The notes under the pieces are model-generated. The model did not search any database. It worked only from the letters and a program-made list of their open reading frames with translations, and was not told the origin of the DNA. This document shows, in pieces, positions 31,788 to 37,417 of a stretch of 40,846 nucleotides of DNA (position 1 is the stretch's first letter; each line of letters opens with the position of its first letter). Made by a program: the position numbers and the translations under genes. Source of the DNA: a virus; IMG/VR virus record IMGVR_UViG_3300020204_000142, positions 1-40,846 of that record; one strand, given 5' to 3'.

Positions 31788-31975
31788 GTTGCATCTCCTT
31801 CTTCTTCTTCTTGTTGTTGTTGTCCGTATTGCTCCACAATCTCGCGGCACAATTCAATCAATCGCTTGCGTGCCCTTGCCTCCTCGGGCAGAAGCAACTC
31901 GCTGTCCATATCGTCGAGGCAGTCGTACATATCGCTGAGTGTATTGCGAAACTTACAGTAGCTCATGTTACCCAT
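31784..31975 (-). CDS. small acidic helical protein (63 aa)
   Basis: Not recognised. Helical, ending in a QQQQEEEEGD run whose DNA is a GAA/CAA-rich tract. ATG 31975 has AGGAGG 6 bases upstream. It is preceded by a small perfect hairpin. Confidence 0.6.
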   Translation of the reverse strand: MGNMSYCKFRNTLSDMYDCLDDMDSELLLPEEARARKRLIELCREIVEQYGQQQQEEEEGDAT

Positions 31976-31988
31976 CTCATACCTCCTG

Positions 31989-32006
31989 TGCCCCACGTGT
32001 GGGGCA
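31989..32006 (-). other. perfect hairpin in the leader of the 63-aa gene
   Basis: TGCCCCAC pairs with GTGGGGCA; the two arms are separated by only 2 bases, so as RNA it would be a 7-bp stem with a 4-nt loop. There is no T-run on either strand. It stands just upstream of the ribosome-binding site of the 63-aa gene, so it may be an mRNA processing or stability element, or a DNA operator. Confidence 0.5.
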
Positions 32007-32033
32007 TCTGTTTATCTCGTGCATGCAGACGTT

Positions 32034-32804
32034 TCAAGCCACGTTGAGAATCTCGTGTGCCGTACGGGTCAGCATACGGTTTGCCTCGAGCAGACGGTCA
32101 GCTGCCGTGATTGGACGGAGCAGACGGTAGTTCAGCTGCTCTGCATCCTGCTTGTCCTTCCCACTCCCTGCGAAAGTGTAGAAGCGCAGGCCACCCCGTA
32201 TTGTGTTCTCTTGGATTGCATTGAAGACTGACCATGCGTCACGCTCCTCACGTCTACGCATGAGCTGCATCTTGACGTGGTTCTCGGCAATGTTCGGCAG
32301 GCCACGCAATTCCAGTGCCTTTCGCACCAGAATATCGACCTGCTCGAGACTGATTGGCTTGCCTCTCATCTGTGCTACGAGCTGTTTGAAGTCCTCCATC
32401 TGCCCAATAATCTGGGGGATGGCACGCTCGAGCTTGCTTAGCATATCTCCTGTGTGTCTGACTCGGATGCCCACGTCGCCGTGGCCGAGTTGGTTCTCGC
32501 ACAGGATACGGAAGTATCCTGCTTCGAGATGCAAAGCAGAGCTGCCATCGTGTGAGTTGAGCAGCAGCAAGTTGAAGGAACCATTGGCATCGGTGTCCAC
32601 ATCTCGCTGCAGGATGGAGATGTGGCGCTGGTAGCCAGCTCGCTCAGGGCTGCGCTCCCTGCGCTGCGTGTACTTGTCCTCGCGGAACCCATAATCCGCG
32701 AGCAATGTATGAACAGTTGTGGTAGGCACGAATGCGTAGCGACCACTGACCGTGGGCGCAGGACGTGATGCAGCCTTAGCGAGAAGTGAATTTGAATTTG
32801 TCAT
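32034..32804 (-). CDS. DUF932-family protein (256 aa)
   Basis: The stretch FNLLLLNSHDGSSALHLEAG with the following YFRILCENQL is characteristic of the DUF932 phage/plasmid family. The N-terminus has low-complexity Ser/Ala residues and the C-terminus ends in LLEANRMLTRTAHEIL. Family members are widespread in phages and plasmids; function is unknown. ATG 32804 follows AGGGG by 8 bases; an in-frame start at 32858 is unsupported. It is the largest gene in this part of the operon after the 273-aa gene. Confidence 0.75.
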   Translation of the reverse strand: MTNSNSLLAKAASRPAPTVSGRYAFVPTTTVHTLLADYGFREDKYTQRRERSPERAGYQRHISILQRDVDTDANGSFNLLLLNSHDGSSALHLEAGYFRILCENQLGHGDVGIRVRHTGDMLSKLERAIPQIIGQMEDFKQLVAQMRGKPISLEQVDILVRKALELRGLPNIAENHVKMQLMRRREERDAWSVFNAIQENTIRGGLRFYTFAGSGKDKQDAEQLNYRLLRPITAADRLLEANRMLTRTAHEILNVA

Positions 32805-32827
32805 GACATATACCCCTATGTGAAACG

Positions 32828-32850
32828 GACAACTCGACCACCGAGCTGTC
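32828..32850 (-). other. stem-loop in the leader of the DUF932 gene
   Basis: GACA-a-CTCG pairs with CGAG-c-TGTC around the loop ACCAC: eight base pairs with one internal mismatch. It lies 24 bases upstream of the start in the only sizeable gap nearby (32805-32892). No clear promoter or T-run accompanies it. Confidence 0.45.
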
Positions 32851-32892
32851 ACTATCAAACGTATCGGAACATCTCAAAAGAACTTTAGTGAA

Positions 32893-33075
32893 TCAGTCGT
32901 TGTACTTACTTTCTCTCCACATTTCAATGGCTTCCTCTGTCTCCTCTGCTTCTCGAATGTTGCGCAGTTCACGGGCACGGCGGGCTGCGATAGCAGCGGC
33001 CGCCTTGCGCTTGCGCTCGGCCTCGAGTTCGAGTGCGAGAGTAGACAGTTCATCAAGTTTCTTTTCGTCGGTCAT
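32893..33075 (-). CDS. small charged helical protein (60 aa)
   Basis: Almost entirely one Ala/Arg/Glu helix (LALELEAERKRKAAAAIAAR), probably a coiled coil. ATG 33075 has AAGGAGG 4 bases upstream and overlaps the upstream stop (ATGA). The longer in-frame start at 33174 would read through a real neighbouring gene. Confidence 0.65.
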   Translation of the reverse strand: MTDEKKLDELSTLALELEAERKRKAAAAIAARRARELRNIREAEETEEAIEMWRESKYND

Positions 33076-33230
33076 TGCTCCTCCTTCTCTTCTTGTTGTT
33101 GAGCCATTTTCAGCAGCACAATCAGCCCGTCGTAGGCGGGCTTGTCTACATTGGCTGAGTTGCAGAAGCGCCAATTCTCTGTCGCTTCTCTGAGTATCTG
33201 TAACTGATACTCGGTCACTTCAATTTTCAT
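33072..33230 (-). CDS. very small coupled protein (52 aa)
   Basis: Too short for usual callers. Begins MKIEVTEYQLQILREATENW and ends in a Gln/Glu-rich tail that carries the next gene's ribosome-binding site. GGAG lies 8 bases upstream, and the start and stop both overlap neighbours as ATGA. Unknown function. Confidence 0.65.
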   Translation of the reverse strand: MKIEVTEYQLQILREATENWRFCNSANVDKPAYDGLIVLLKMAQQQEEKEEQ

Positions 33231-33328
33231 TCTGCATTCTCCTCTCGCAGTGCATCAATCAGGACACGCACGATAGCCAACACGGCCACCGTCGCACAGA
33301 ACATTTGTAACAAGTCCAAGAAATTCAT
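33227..33328 (-). CDS. very small membrane protein (33 aa)
   Basis: Reads MNFLDLLQMFCATVAVLAIV then RVLIDALREENAE: one membrane helix (residues 3-23) with an acidic end. GGGAG lies 7 bases upstream, and both ends overlap neighbours as ATGA. Small early phage membrane proteins of this size often act on the host envelope, but no function is shown. Confidence 0.6.
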   Translation of the reverse strand: MNFLDLLQMFCATVAVLAIVRVLIDALREENAE

Positions 33329-33504
33329 ACAGATTCTCCCTCTACCTTGACCGAATAGCCAAGGCCAATGATTCCAAGCAGGTCACGGTCAGTCAGGGTC
33401 TTGCGGTTCACCAAGTCAGCGAACCGTTTGGCCACATCACACACGGGATAGCAAAGGCGATTCCCGTACACATCCTTCCATCGCACTGTTATTGTCAGGC
33501 TCAT
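33325..33504 (-). CDS. very small coupled protein (59 aa)
   Basis: Begins MSLTITVRWKDVYGNRLCYP; residues 22-45 are helical and two Cys lie at 18 and 22. GAGGAG lies 6 bases upstream. It starts 3 bases after the previous stop, and its stop overlaps the next ATG. Not recognised. Confidence 0.65.
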   Translation of the reverse strand: MSLTITVRWKDVYGNRLCYPVCDVAKRFADLVNRKTLTDRDLLGIIGLGYSVKVEGESV

Positions 33505-33507
33505 CGC

Positions 33508-33732
33508 TCACTCCTCTTCCAGATGAGATTCAATCTCATCTGCATTAAGGCTCCTCGGCCACTCGCCTTGGAGAACATGGTCTACCCATTGGGTAGCTTG
33601 AGCCAACTCTTCATCGTCTTTGCAGTTTATGGTAGCAATCTTGATGAGTTTGCCGTTGGTCTGAACCAACAGCTCCACTGTGTACAGCCACGCGGGGTGG
33701 CCGACAAGCGTCTTGTATCTTGCAATAGTCAT
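33508..33732 (-). CDS. small protein of unknown function (74 aa)
   Basis: Not recognised. A likely beta-beta-alpha fold (YTVELLVQTNGKLIKIATINC then an acidic helix). AAGGAGG lies 6 bases before ATG, and the start overlaps the upstream stop. Confidence 0.65.
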   Translation of the reverse strand: MTIARYKTLVGHPAWLYTVELLVQTNGKLIKIATINCKDDEELAQATQWVDHVLQGEWPRSLNADEIESHLEEE

Positions 33733-33926
33733 TCAGCACCTCCTTCCTTCGGAAGCGCAAGAAAACAGTCCGACCCGTCTCGGAACATGAGCCAGATTCG
33801 GCCAGTCTTGGACATGGCCAAATCAGCTGCGGCACACTCTTCGAGTGCCACATCGAGCAGTCCGTTGAACTCATCGAAAGATGAGCAAGCCTCAAGAAAC
33901 TCACGGAACAGTGTTGCATTGTCCAT
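33729..33926 (-). CDS. small protein of unknown function (65 aa)
   Basis: Not recognised. Helical N-terminal half (TLFREFLEACSSFDEFNGLLD) and a beta-like end (GRIWLMFRDGSDCFLAL). ATG 33926 with GAGG 6 bases upstream; the in-frame start at 34019 lies inside the previous gene. Confidence 0.6.
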   Translation of the reverse strand: MDNATLFREFLEACSSFDEFNGLLDVALEECAAADLAMSKTGRIWLMFRDGSDCFLALPKEGGAE

Positions 33927-33942
33927 AGGACACCTCGGAAAA

Positions 33943-34764
33943 TTAGGCTGCCGCAGCAGCCGATGTTTTTGAAAAAGCAAGGAACTTGTCCCAACCAGCT
34001 TGGTTGAGACAGAAACCATGCTCGGAACCTTGGCCTTTTAGCGAGCCTTTGGCTCGGAGTACGACAATCCTGCCGTCTGGACTACGTCCATCGAGGAACC
34101 TTGCATCGTGCAGGTCGCCGTCAATCAAGCGAGAGTCACTGAAATCGACGACGACTCCCTTGTCTACGACAACAGCCACATTGCCGCCTTGGCGGAGAAC
34201 ACGAACCGCGATGTTATGGTTCAGCTCACTCCGTGAGAAGGTGACGTGGTAGTTGCTTGGTAACAGACCTCGGGCAAAAGACATGCCCCGCGAGGTCTTC
34301 GTGTAATCATAGAATTGCACATCGGGGTGTGCAGCAACTATGGAACCCCAATGAATATCGGTTGTTCCGTTTAGCCTAATAGCTAAACGCTTTCCCTTCT
34401 TTGCGGCAAGCCGCTTGGCTCGGTTAATCTCAGCGTGAAGCTGAGCGAAAAAGTTGAACGTGTCAAGCAAGAATTGCTTGGCTTTGCGAATTCTTGCACG
34501 ATTCACTTCAGGAAACATCCTCGCTCTACCTTGATGGTAGAGGCAGTCCTCTCTGCATTGCTTGGTGGAAGCAGTGCAGAGGTTGTACTGAACTCCTAGC
34601 TCCGCTAGGAATTGCTTTTCCTCTTGGCTCATCTCGCCGAAGGCGACCTCGGCTGGAGCCATATAGAGGATGAGTGTTTCCCACTCATCGCCATGCAGCA
34701 AAGCCGATTTGAGCAGCTTTGCGTTGGAGACGTCCTTGCTTAGCAAGGGTTGACAGTTCTGCAT
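33943..34764 (-). CDS. unknown early phage protein with Cys cluster (273 aa)
   Basis: Contains YNLCTASTKQCREDCLYHQG (about residues 61-80, three Cys in 11 residues), a long basic helical region, RLNGTTDIHWGS near 135 and a beta-rich C-terminal domain ending in five Ala. The Cys cluster followed by the RLNGT strand recalls a family of uncharacterised phage proteins of the mycobacteriophage gp88 kind, but I cannot confirm membership. ATG 34764 has GAGG 6 bases upstream; a GTG at 34776 is less likely. It is the first sizeable gene of the operon. Confidence 0.65.
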   Translation of the reverse strand: MQNCQPLLSKDVSNAKLLKSALLHGDEWETLILYMAPAEVAFGEMSQEEKQFLAELGVQYNLCTASTKQCREDCLYHQGRARMFPEVNRARIRKAKQFLLDTFNFFAQLHAEINRAKRLAAKKGKRLAIRLNGTTDIHWGSIVAAHPDVQFYDYTKTSRGMSFARGLLPSNYHVTFSRSELNHNIAVRVLRQGGNVAVVVDKGVVVDFSDSRLIDGDLHDARFLDGRSPDGRIVVLRAKGSLKGQGSEHGFCLNQAGWDKFLAFSKTSAAAAA

Positions 34765-34772
34765 TTTGCACC

Positions 34773-34865
34773 TCACTTCAAACGGGAAACGATGTAGTCT
34801 CGAACTACATCGGATAACGTCAGGAAAACATAAGTAGTCACGAAAACAGTCAGTAAAAACAACAT
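34773..34865 (-). CDS. very small membrane protein, first gene of the operon (30 aa)
   Basis: One membrane helix (MLFLLTVFVTTYVFLTL) with a short charged end. ATG 34865 has GGGGG 5 bases upstream; an in-frame ATG at 34877 with AAGG is an equal alternative, giving 34 aa. A longer reading to 35048 runs into the hairpin-rich region and is less likely. Its stop is 8 bp before the next gene. Confidence 0.45.
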   Translation of the reverse strand: MLFLLTVFVTTYVFLTLSDVVRDYIVSRLK

Positions 34866-35220
34866 GGTAACCCCCATTTCGGCCTTATTCAGCTCCGGCC
34901 TCATCAGTGTACCCAAGAAGGTACATATGGGTGCGTGCATCCTGCACTCCAAGGCGGTCTCTTGTCTGCAAGGCATCTCTCGACGCGAGCAGGCAAGGCG
35001 TTCTCTTGGATTCTTGTCGCCTAATTGCAGCTCGTCCACGCTTGTCACACCCTCGGATGTGACTCACATCTCTGAACCACGTTCAGCTCGCCGTCGGTTG
35101 TTAACCGATTCGTACACGGTAGGCACTCCTCCGAGGAGGTACATGCTCCGCAAGGCGCGTCTCCGTAACCCCGCAGGGCTGGGAGCGGTAGGAGCGTCAG
35201 TTGACCGTGTATCGTCCGAC
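34866..35220. ncRNA. hairpin-rich region, candidate structured leader RNA
   Basis: About 350 bp with at least six closely spaced perfect inverted repeats: TGTACC/GGTACA (34908-34925), GTCACA/TGTGAC (35044-35063), GATGTGA/TCACATC (35056-35070), CTGAAC/GTTCAG (35072-35086), TCGGTT/AACCGA (35094-35108) and CTCCTC/GAGGAG (35126-35138). An 8-bp pair TACACGGT/ACCGTGTA (35113-35120 with 35204-35211) encloses a further part. A rough uniform-base estimate gives fewer than one 6-bp stem with such short loops in this length. A minus-strand promoter candidate lies upstream at 35277-35303, so it would be the leader of the early operon. A plus-strand RNA is equally possible. No protein gene of good quality spans it. 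Confidence 0.5.
34951..35008. repeat. 14-bp direct repeat, 13 of 14 matching
   Basis: AAGGCGGTCTCTTG at 34951-34964 and AAGGCGTTCTCTTG at 34995-35008, 44 bp apart. They lie within the hairpin-rich leader and are not part of a coding repeat. Two protein-binding sites or a duplicated RNA element are possible. Confidence 0.6.
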
Positions 35221-35277
35221 ACAAGGAGTCAAGCTGAGCGACCCGACATTTTCCTTTACGGCAAAACGAAAAAATAA
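35143..35277 (+). CDS. possible small basic protein (44 aa)
   Basis: MLRKARLRNPAGLGAVGASV, then a polar tail ending in LYGKTKK. GAGGAGG lies 3 bases before the ATG, a strong but tight site that is itself one arm of the CTCCTC/GAGGAG inverted repeat, so it could be hidden in a hairpin. The frame is open upstream to 34864 but without a usable start. The coding potential is not distinctive, and the region may instead be noncoding. Confidence 0.3.
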   Translation: MLRKARLRNPAGLGAVGASVDRVSSDTRSQAERPDIFLYGKTKK

Positions 35278-35303
35278 CTTTAACAACAATTTGCTTTTGT
35301 CAA
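35277..35303 (-). promoter_or_regulatory. putative early promoter for the minus-strand operon
   Basis: On the minus strand TTGACA (35303-35298) is a perfect -35 box, followed after 15 bp by TAAAGT (35282-35277), with TG one base before it as an extended -10. It lies upstream of the hairpin-rich leader and the operon beginning at 34865. The spacing is short, which lowers confidence, but the extended -10 may compensate. Confidence 0.45.
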
Positions 35304-35527
35304 TAATCTCGGCAAGTTGAAGCCTCGCAAGCTTGTGAGAGTAGCGCGAGAGTCAGCTGCGCCTGCGGTTCCTGCGCCGCGTCCAGAGAAGAGGCGCGTG
35401 TGTCGTGTGATGCACGTGTACACTAATAGAAGAAAAGAAAGATGCACATTGCGCTCAAGGTTTTTGCAGAAGTGCCGATAGGTAGGGTGGAGCAAGTGAA
35501 CGCTCCGAACCACTAAGGGGTGCAATC
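35278..35527. other. intergenic region between divergent genes
   Basis: No supported gene. It holds the near-palindrome CTCGCAAG/CTTGTGAG (35327-35342), GCGCCT/AGGCGC arms (35359-35364 and 35392-35397), the perfect palindrome GTGTACAC near 35420, and GGAGC/GCTCC (35489-35506) just before the ribosome-binding site of the 54-aa gene. A 24-codon reading frame from ATG 35442 has only a weak ribosome-binding site. Confidence 0.4.
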
Positions 35528-35692
35528 ATGAAATACTCAATCAAGTACAAGTTGAACGGTGAGACTCTCTACGCAATCAAGAGCAACGTTGCTGCATGGC
35601 TTGAGTTCATGCAAGCCCAAGGTCTCGAGATTGAGGTCTTAGAAATCCAGCCCGTAAGGGCTGCAGCAAGGGACAGCGGGGCGGCCGCGTGA
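35528..35692 (+). CDS. small plus-strand protein (54 aa)
   Basis: Too short for usual callers. MKYSIKYKLNGETLYAIKSN followed by VAAWLEFMQAQGLEIEVLEI and an Ala/Arg-rich end: a plausible beta-alpha-beta mini-domain. AAGGGG lies 7 bases before ATG. It is followed by a long hairpin. Not recognised. Confidence 0.65.
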   Translation: MKYSIKYKLNGETLYAIKSNVAAWLEFMQAQGLEIEVLEIQPVRAAARDSGAAA

Positions 35693-35723
35693 AGCAGTCC
35701 CTTCTGCTCTTCCACCACAGAGA

Positions 35724-35764
35724 GCGGAAAGCCAAGCCCACATAAGTGGGTTTCGCTTTACCGC
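35724..35764 (+). terminator. long imperfect stem-loop after the 54-aa gene
   Basis: GCGGAAAGC-c-AAGCCCAC pairs with GTGGGTTT-c-GCTTT-a-CCGC around the loop ATAA. About 17 pairs (one G-T) with one mismatch and one bulge. The 3' arm is T-rich (GTGGGTTTCGCTTT), but no free U-run follows the full stem. It may be an intrinsic terminator using only the inner stem, or an RNase III-type processing site separating the 54-aa gene from the next transcript. Confidence 0.55.
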
Positions 35765-35782
35765 GCACCCAAAACTTCCCCC

Positions 35783-35811
35783 TTTACACTCGGGTACTTT
35801 TAGTGTAGACT
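35783..35811 (+). promoter_or_regulatory. putative sigma70 promoter for the HNH-like gene
   Basis: TTTACA (35783-35788), 17 bp, TAGACT (35806-35811). The spacer includes part of an inverted repeat TACACT/AGTGTA. It lies 43 bp before the ATG at 35855, with the long stem-loop just upstream, so the gene probably has its own transcript. Confidence 0.45.
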
Positions 35812-35854
35812 GCCCCCTTAGAACCCTTTGCTTTTACTCGGGAATCAGGTTACT

Positions 35855-36313
35855 ATGACTAAACGTGCGCAATTACTGGGAAAAAGATTCGGCCACCTTG
35901 TCGTTATTGGTCTTGTGGAGGAGGGCACCAAGAGAGATTGGCATTGCCAGTGTGACTGTGGCAAAGTAGTACTCAAGAAGACGAAGATGCTGACCGTGAA
36001 CAAGCATCTTACGTGTGGGGATAGGAAGAATTGTAGATACCTTCAAGCACTTACCTTCGGAGGCAACCGTCTCCCAGTGCGTAAACGGCTCTCTGAACTG
36101 ATGACGACAGAGGAGCTGCACCTACTCGTCAAGCAACCCTGCGAATACTGTGGACAAATCTACTATAATGGCATCGGCGAGGGTCCGAGCAGCACTGCGA
36201 TTGTTTGCATCTGCAAGCGATGCAGGGTACTCCGCATGCAAATGAGCCATTTCGAGCTGCTCAATCAAGTCAAGCGGATAGCTAAGCATCAGGGATGGGG
36301 CGAGGCTGAGTAA
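35855..36313 (+). CDS. degenerate HNH/AP2-like zinc protein (152 aa)
   Basis: N-terminal KRFGHLVVIG...DWHCQCDCGKVV...HLTCGD (residues 9-52) is the zinc-bearing DNA-binding module found at the start of many phage HNH endonucleases. The C-terminal part has CEYCG (near 97-101), NGIGEGPSST and VCICKRCRVLRMQMSHFELL, which follows the HNH pattern but lacks the expected Asn-Gly-Ile-Asp-Arg and catalytic His. It is therefore probably a catalytically weakened or regulatory relative. Start at ATG 35855 in place of 35828, because the latter lies in the promoter-proximal leader and the former begins the conserved module; the ribosome-binding site (CAGG) is weak. Confidence 0.65.
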   Translation: MTKRAQLLGKRFGHLVVIGLVEEGTKRDWHCQCDCGKVVLKKTKMLTVNKHLTCGDRKNCRYLQALTFGGNRLPVRKRLSELMTTEELHLLVKQPCEYCGQIYYNGIGEGPSSTAIVCICKRCRVLRMQMSHFELLNQVKRIAKHQGWGEAE

Positions 36314-36388
36314 AGCACCACCCGCCCTCCCACGTCTCTCCGTTCACCTACGTTCACTCCGGGACTGGTCGGGCTGTTACAATGTATC

Positions 36389-36443
36389 TTATAGGATACG
36401 CTAGAAGCCTAAAACAAGCATACGGGCTATTTTAGGATACGCT
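36389..36443. repeat. two 14-bp direct repeats with 41-bp period
   Basis: TTATAGGATACGCT (36389-36402) and TTTTAGGATACGCT (36430-36443) match at 13 of 14 bases. The period is close to four helical turns, so two proteins could bind on the same face. They may be binding sites for a phage regulator or a phage-specific promoter element. Confidence 0.7.
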
Positions 36444-36522
36444 CACATACTAGGAACCTAATGTGTGCAGAATCGACAGAAAGCAGTAGACAGCGGAATG
36501 CCGGGTCGTTAACAATAGAAAA

Positions 36523-36550
36523 ACCCAATACTAATGAATAGATATTGGGT
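36523..36550 (-). terminator. intrinsic terminator-like hairpin on the minus strand
   Basis: ACCCAATA (36523-36530) pairs with TATTGGGT (36543-36550), an 8-bp stem with a 12-nt loop. On the minus strand it is followed by TTTTCTATTGTT. It lies just downstream of the minus-strand promoter at 36571-36599, so transcripts from it may end after about 50 nt. Confidence 0.5.
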
Positions 36551-36570
36551 CGTAGGAGGGGGCTACCCCA

Positions 36571-36599
36571 TTTGTACCAAAGTCAAGCACTCTTGTCAA
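36571..36599 (-). promoter_or_regulatory. putative leftward promoter with extended -10
   Basis: On the minus strand TTGACA (36599-36594), 17 bp, TACAAA (36576-36571), with TGG directly before the -10 box as an extended element. It is back to back with a plus-strand promoter at 36614. A terminator-like hairpin follows about 20 bases after the expected start. Confidence 0.55.
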
Positions 36600-36616
36600 G
36601 TCCCATTTTGGGCTTG
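36597..36616. promoter_or_regulatory. palindrome between divergent promoters, operator candidate
   Basis: CAAG-t-CCC and GGG-CTTG are inverted around ATTTT, and the arms reach into both -35 boxes (TTGACA on one side, TTGCCA on the other). A dimeric regulator bound here would cover both promoters. Part of the symmetry follows from two facing -35 boxes, so binding is not proven. Confidence 0.45.
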
Positions 36617-36641
36617 CCATTTTACTATTCTTTGGTAAAGT
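36614..36641 (+). promoter_or_regulatory. putative rightward promoter for the late operon
   Basis: TTGCCA (36614-36619), 16 bp, TAAAGT (36636-36641), preceded by TGG as an extended -10 (TTTGGTAAAGT). The expected start near 36648 is about 15 bases before the ATG at 36663, leaving a short leader with GAGG. Confidence 0.5.
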
Positions 36642-36662
36642 CATTCCAGTGGCGAGGTATGT

Positions 36663-37166
36663 ATGTCTGAAGAGAAAACAGTCAAACGCGGCTCCATGAA
36701 TCCGAAAAAAGCTCAGGACATACTGGGCCAAGCTTTCCGTCCCAGCCCCGCACAGCGGCAGGCTAAGACCCGTTATTGGGCATTGGTCTCGGAACAAGCT
36801 ATTGCAGACGACCAGGATGGCATTGACCCCTATGAGCTAGGCAAAACCTTGCAGTGCTCGGCCCTACCGCACTGGTGGGAGAACAATCACTTTCGAGTCT
36901 GGTTCTCGAATAGACACGAACATCTCCAGCGTATCGAGTATCTGTTCGATTTAGCCCTTGATGCAGCCGAGCAGATACTTCAGAATGAGGACCCCAAAGC
37001 ACAATCAGCCCGCGTGACCATGATTAAGATTCTTGCTGACCTAGCCAATAAGCGTAAGGCAGAGAGAATTGCAGATGCCAGCATCAACCAGATGACGCCA
37101 GAGCAATTGAGAGCATACATCGAGAAACAAGCGCCAGTCCTTTTGACCAAAGGAGAAGACGAATGA
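36663..37166 (+). CDS. small-terminase-like protein (167 aa)
   Basis: Tentative small terminase subunit. The basic N-terminus and a helical core WFSNRHEHLQRIEYLFDLALD...AEQILQNEDPKAQSARVTMIKILADLANK followed by a MTPEQLRAYIEKQ tail resemble the helical, DNA-binding and oligomerising layout of phage small terminases. It is the first gene of the plus-strand operon, a common position for that subunit. No large subunit lies in the window, so the call rests on weak similarity and position. Start: GAGG 5 bases upstream; the stop overlaps the next ATG. Confidence 0.45.
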   Translation: MSEEKTVKRGSMNPKKAQDILGQAFRPSPAQRQAKTRYWALVSEQAIADDQDGIDPYELGKTLQCSALPHWWENNHFRVWFSNRHEHLQRIEYLFDLALDAAEQILQNEDPKAQSARVTMIKILADLANKRKAERIADASINQMTPEQLRAYIEKQAPVLLTKGEDE

Positions 37167-37417
37167 AGTTACTATCTATGCCTCCTCCCAAGGTCGCAAA
37201 GAAGACGCGATGGCGTGTCACAAATCAGAAAGGTGACATCTATACAGTCGAGGGAACAGACATCGTGACAGAGGAGGACAATACAGCTGTCCACGTTTAC
37301 GATAAAAACACTTGCATTTTAGTTATTTTTGATGCACATGAAGTAAGAGCACTTGACGAGCGGGTTGCATTTGAGCCTGCAAAGAAGAAACGGAGTAAAC
37401 CCCGGAGCGCAGAATGA
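37163..37417 (+). CDS. small beta protein with basic tail (84 aa)
   Basis: Not recognised. Residues 15-70 look like a small beta-barrel (WRVTNQKGDIYTVEGTDIV...HVYDKNTCILVIFDAHEV); the last 15 residues are Lys/Arg-rich. AAAGGAG lies upstream of an ATG that overlaps the previous stop. Its stop overlaps the next start too. Confidence 0.7.
   Translation: MKLLSMPPPKVAKKTRWRVTNQKGDIYTVEGTDIVTEEDNTAVHVYDKNTCILVIFDAHEVRALDERVAFEPAKKKRSKPRSAE

Larger units (their letters stand above)
36314..36662. other. intergenic control region
   Basis: A 349-bp gap without a supported gene. It contains tandem 14-bp repeats, a minus-strand terminator-like hairpin, a GGGGG/CCCC hairpin (36558-36569), and two back-to-back promoters around a palindrome; these are listed separately. 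Confidence 0.7.

Noticed and set aside
35020-35220. tRNA or tmRNA in the hairpin-rich stretch
   Set aside because: No cloverleaf spacing, no GTTCRANNC T-loop and no CCA-like end could be found on either strand.
34864-35277. 137-aa plus-strand reading frame over the hairpin-rich region
   Set aside because: Its first ATG has no ribosome-binding site, the sequence is rich in Ser/Arg with no fold-like pattern, and the many inverted repeats suggest noncoding function. Only the last 44 codons, with their own strong site, are kept as a low-confidence gene.
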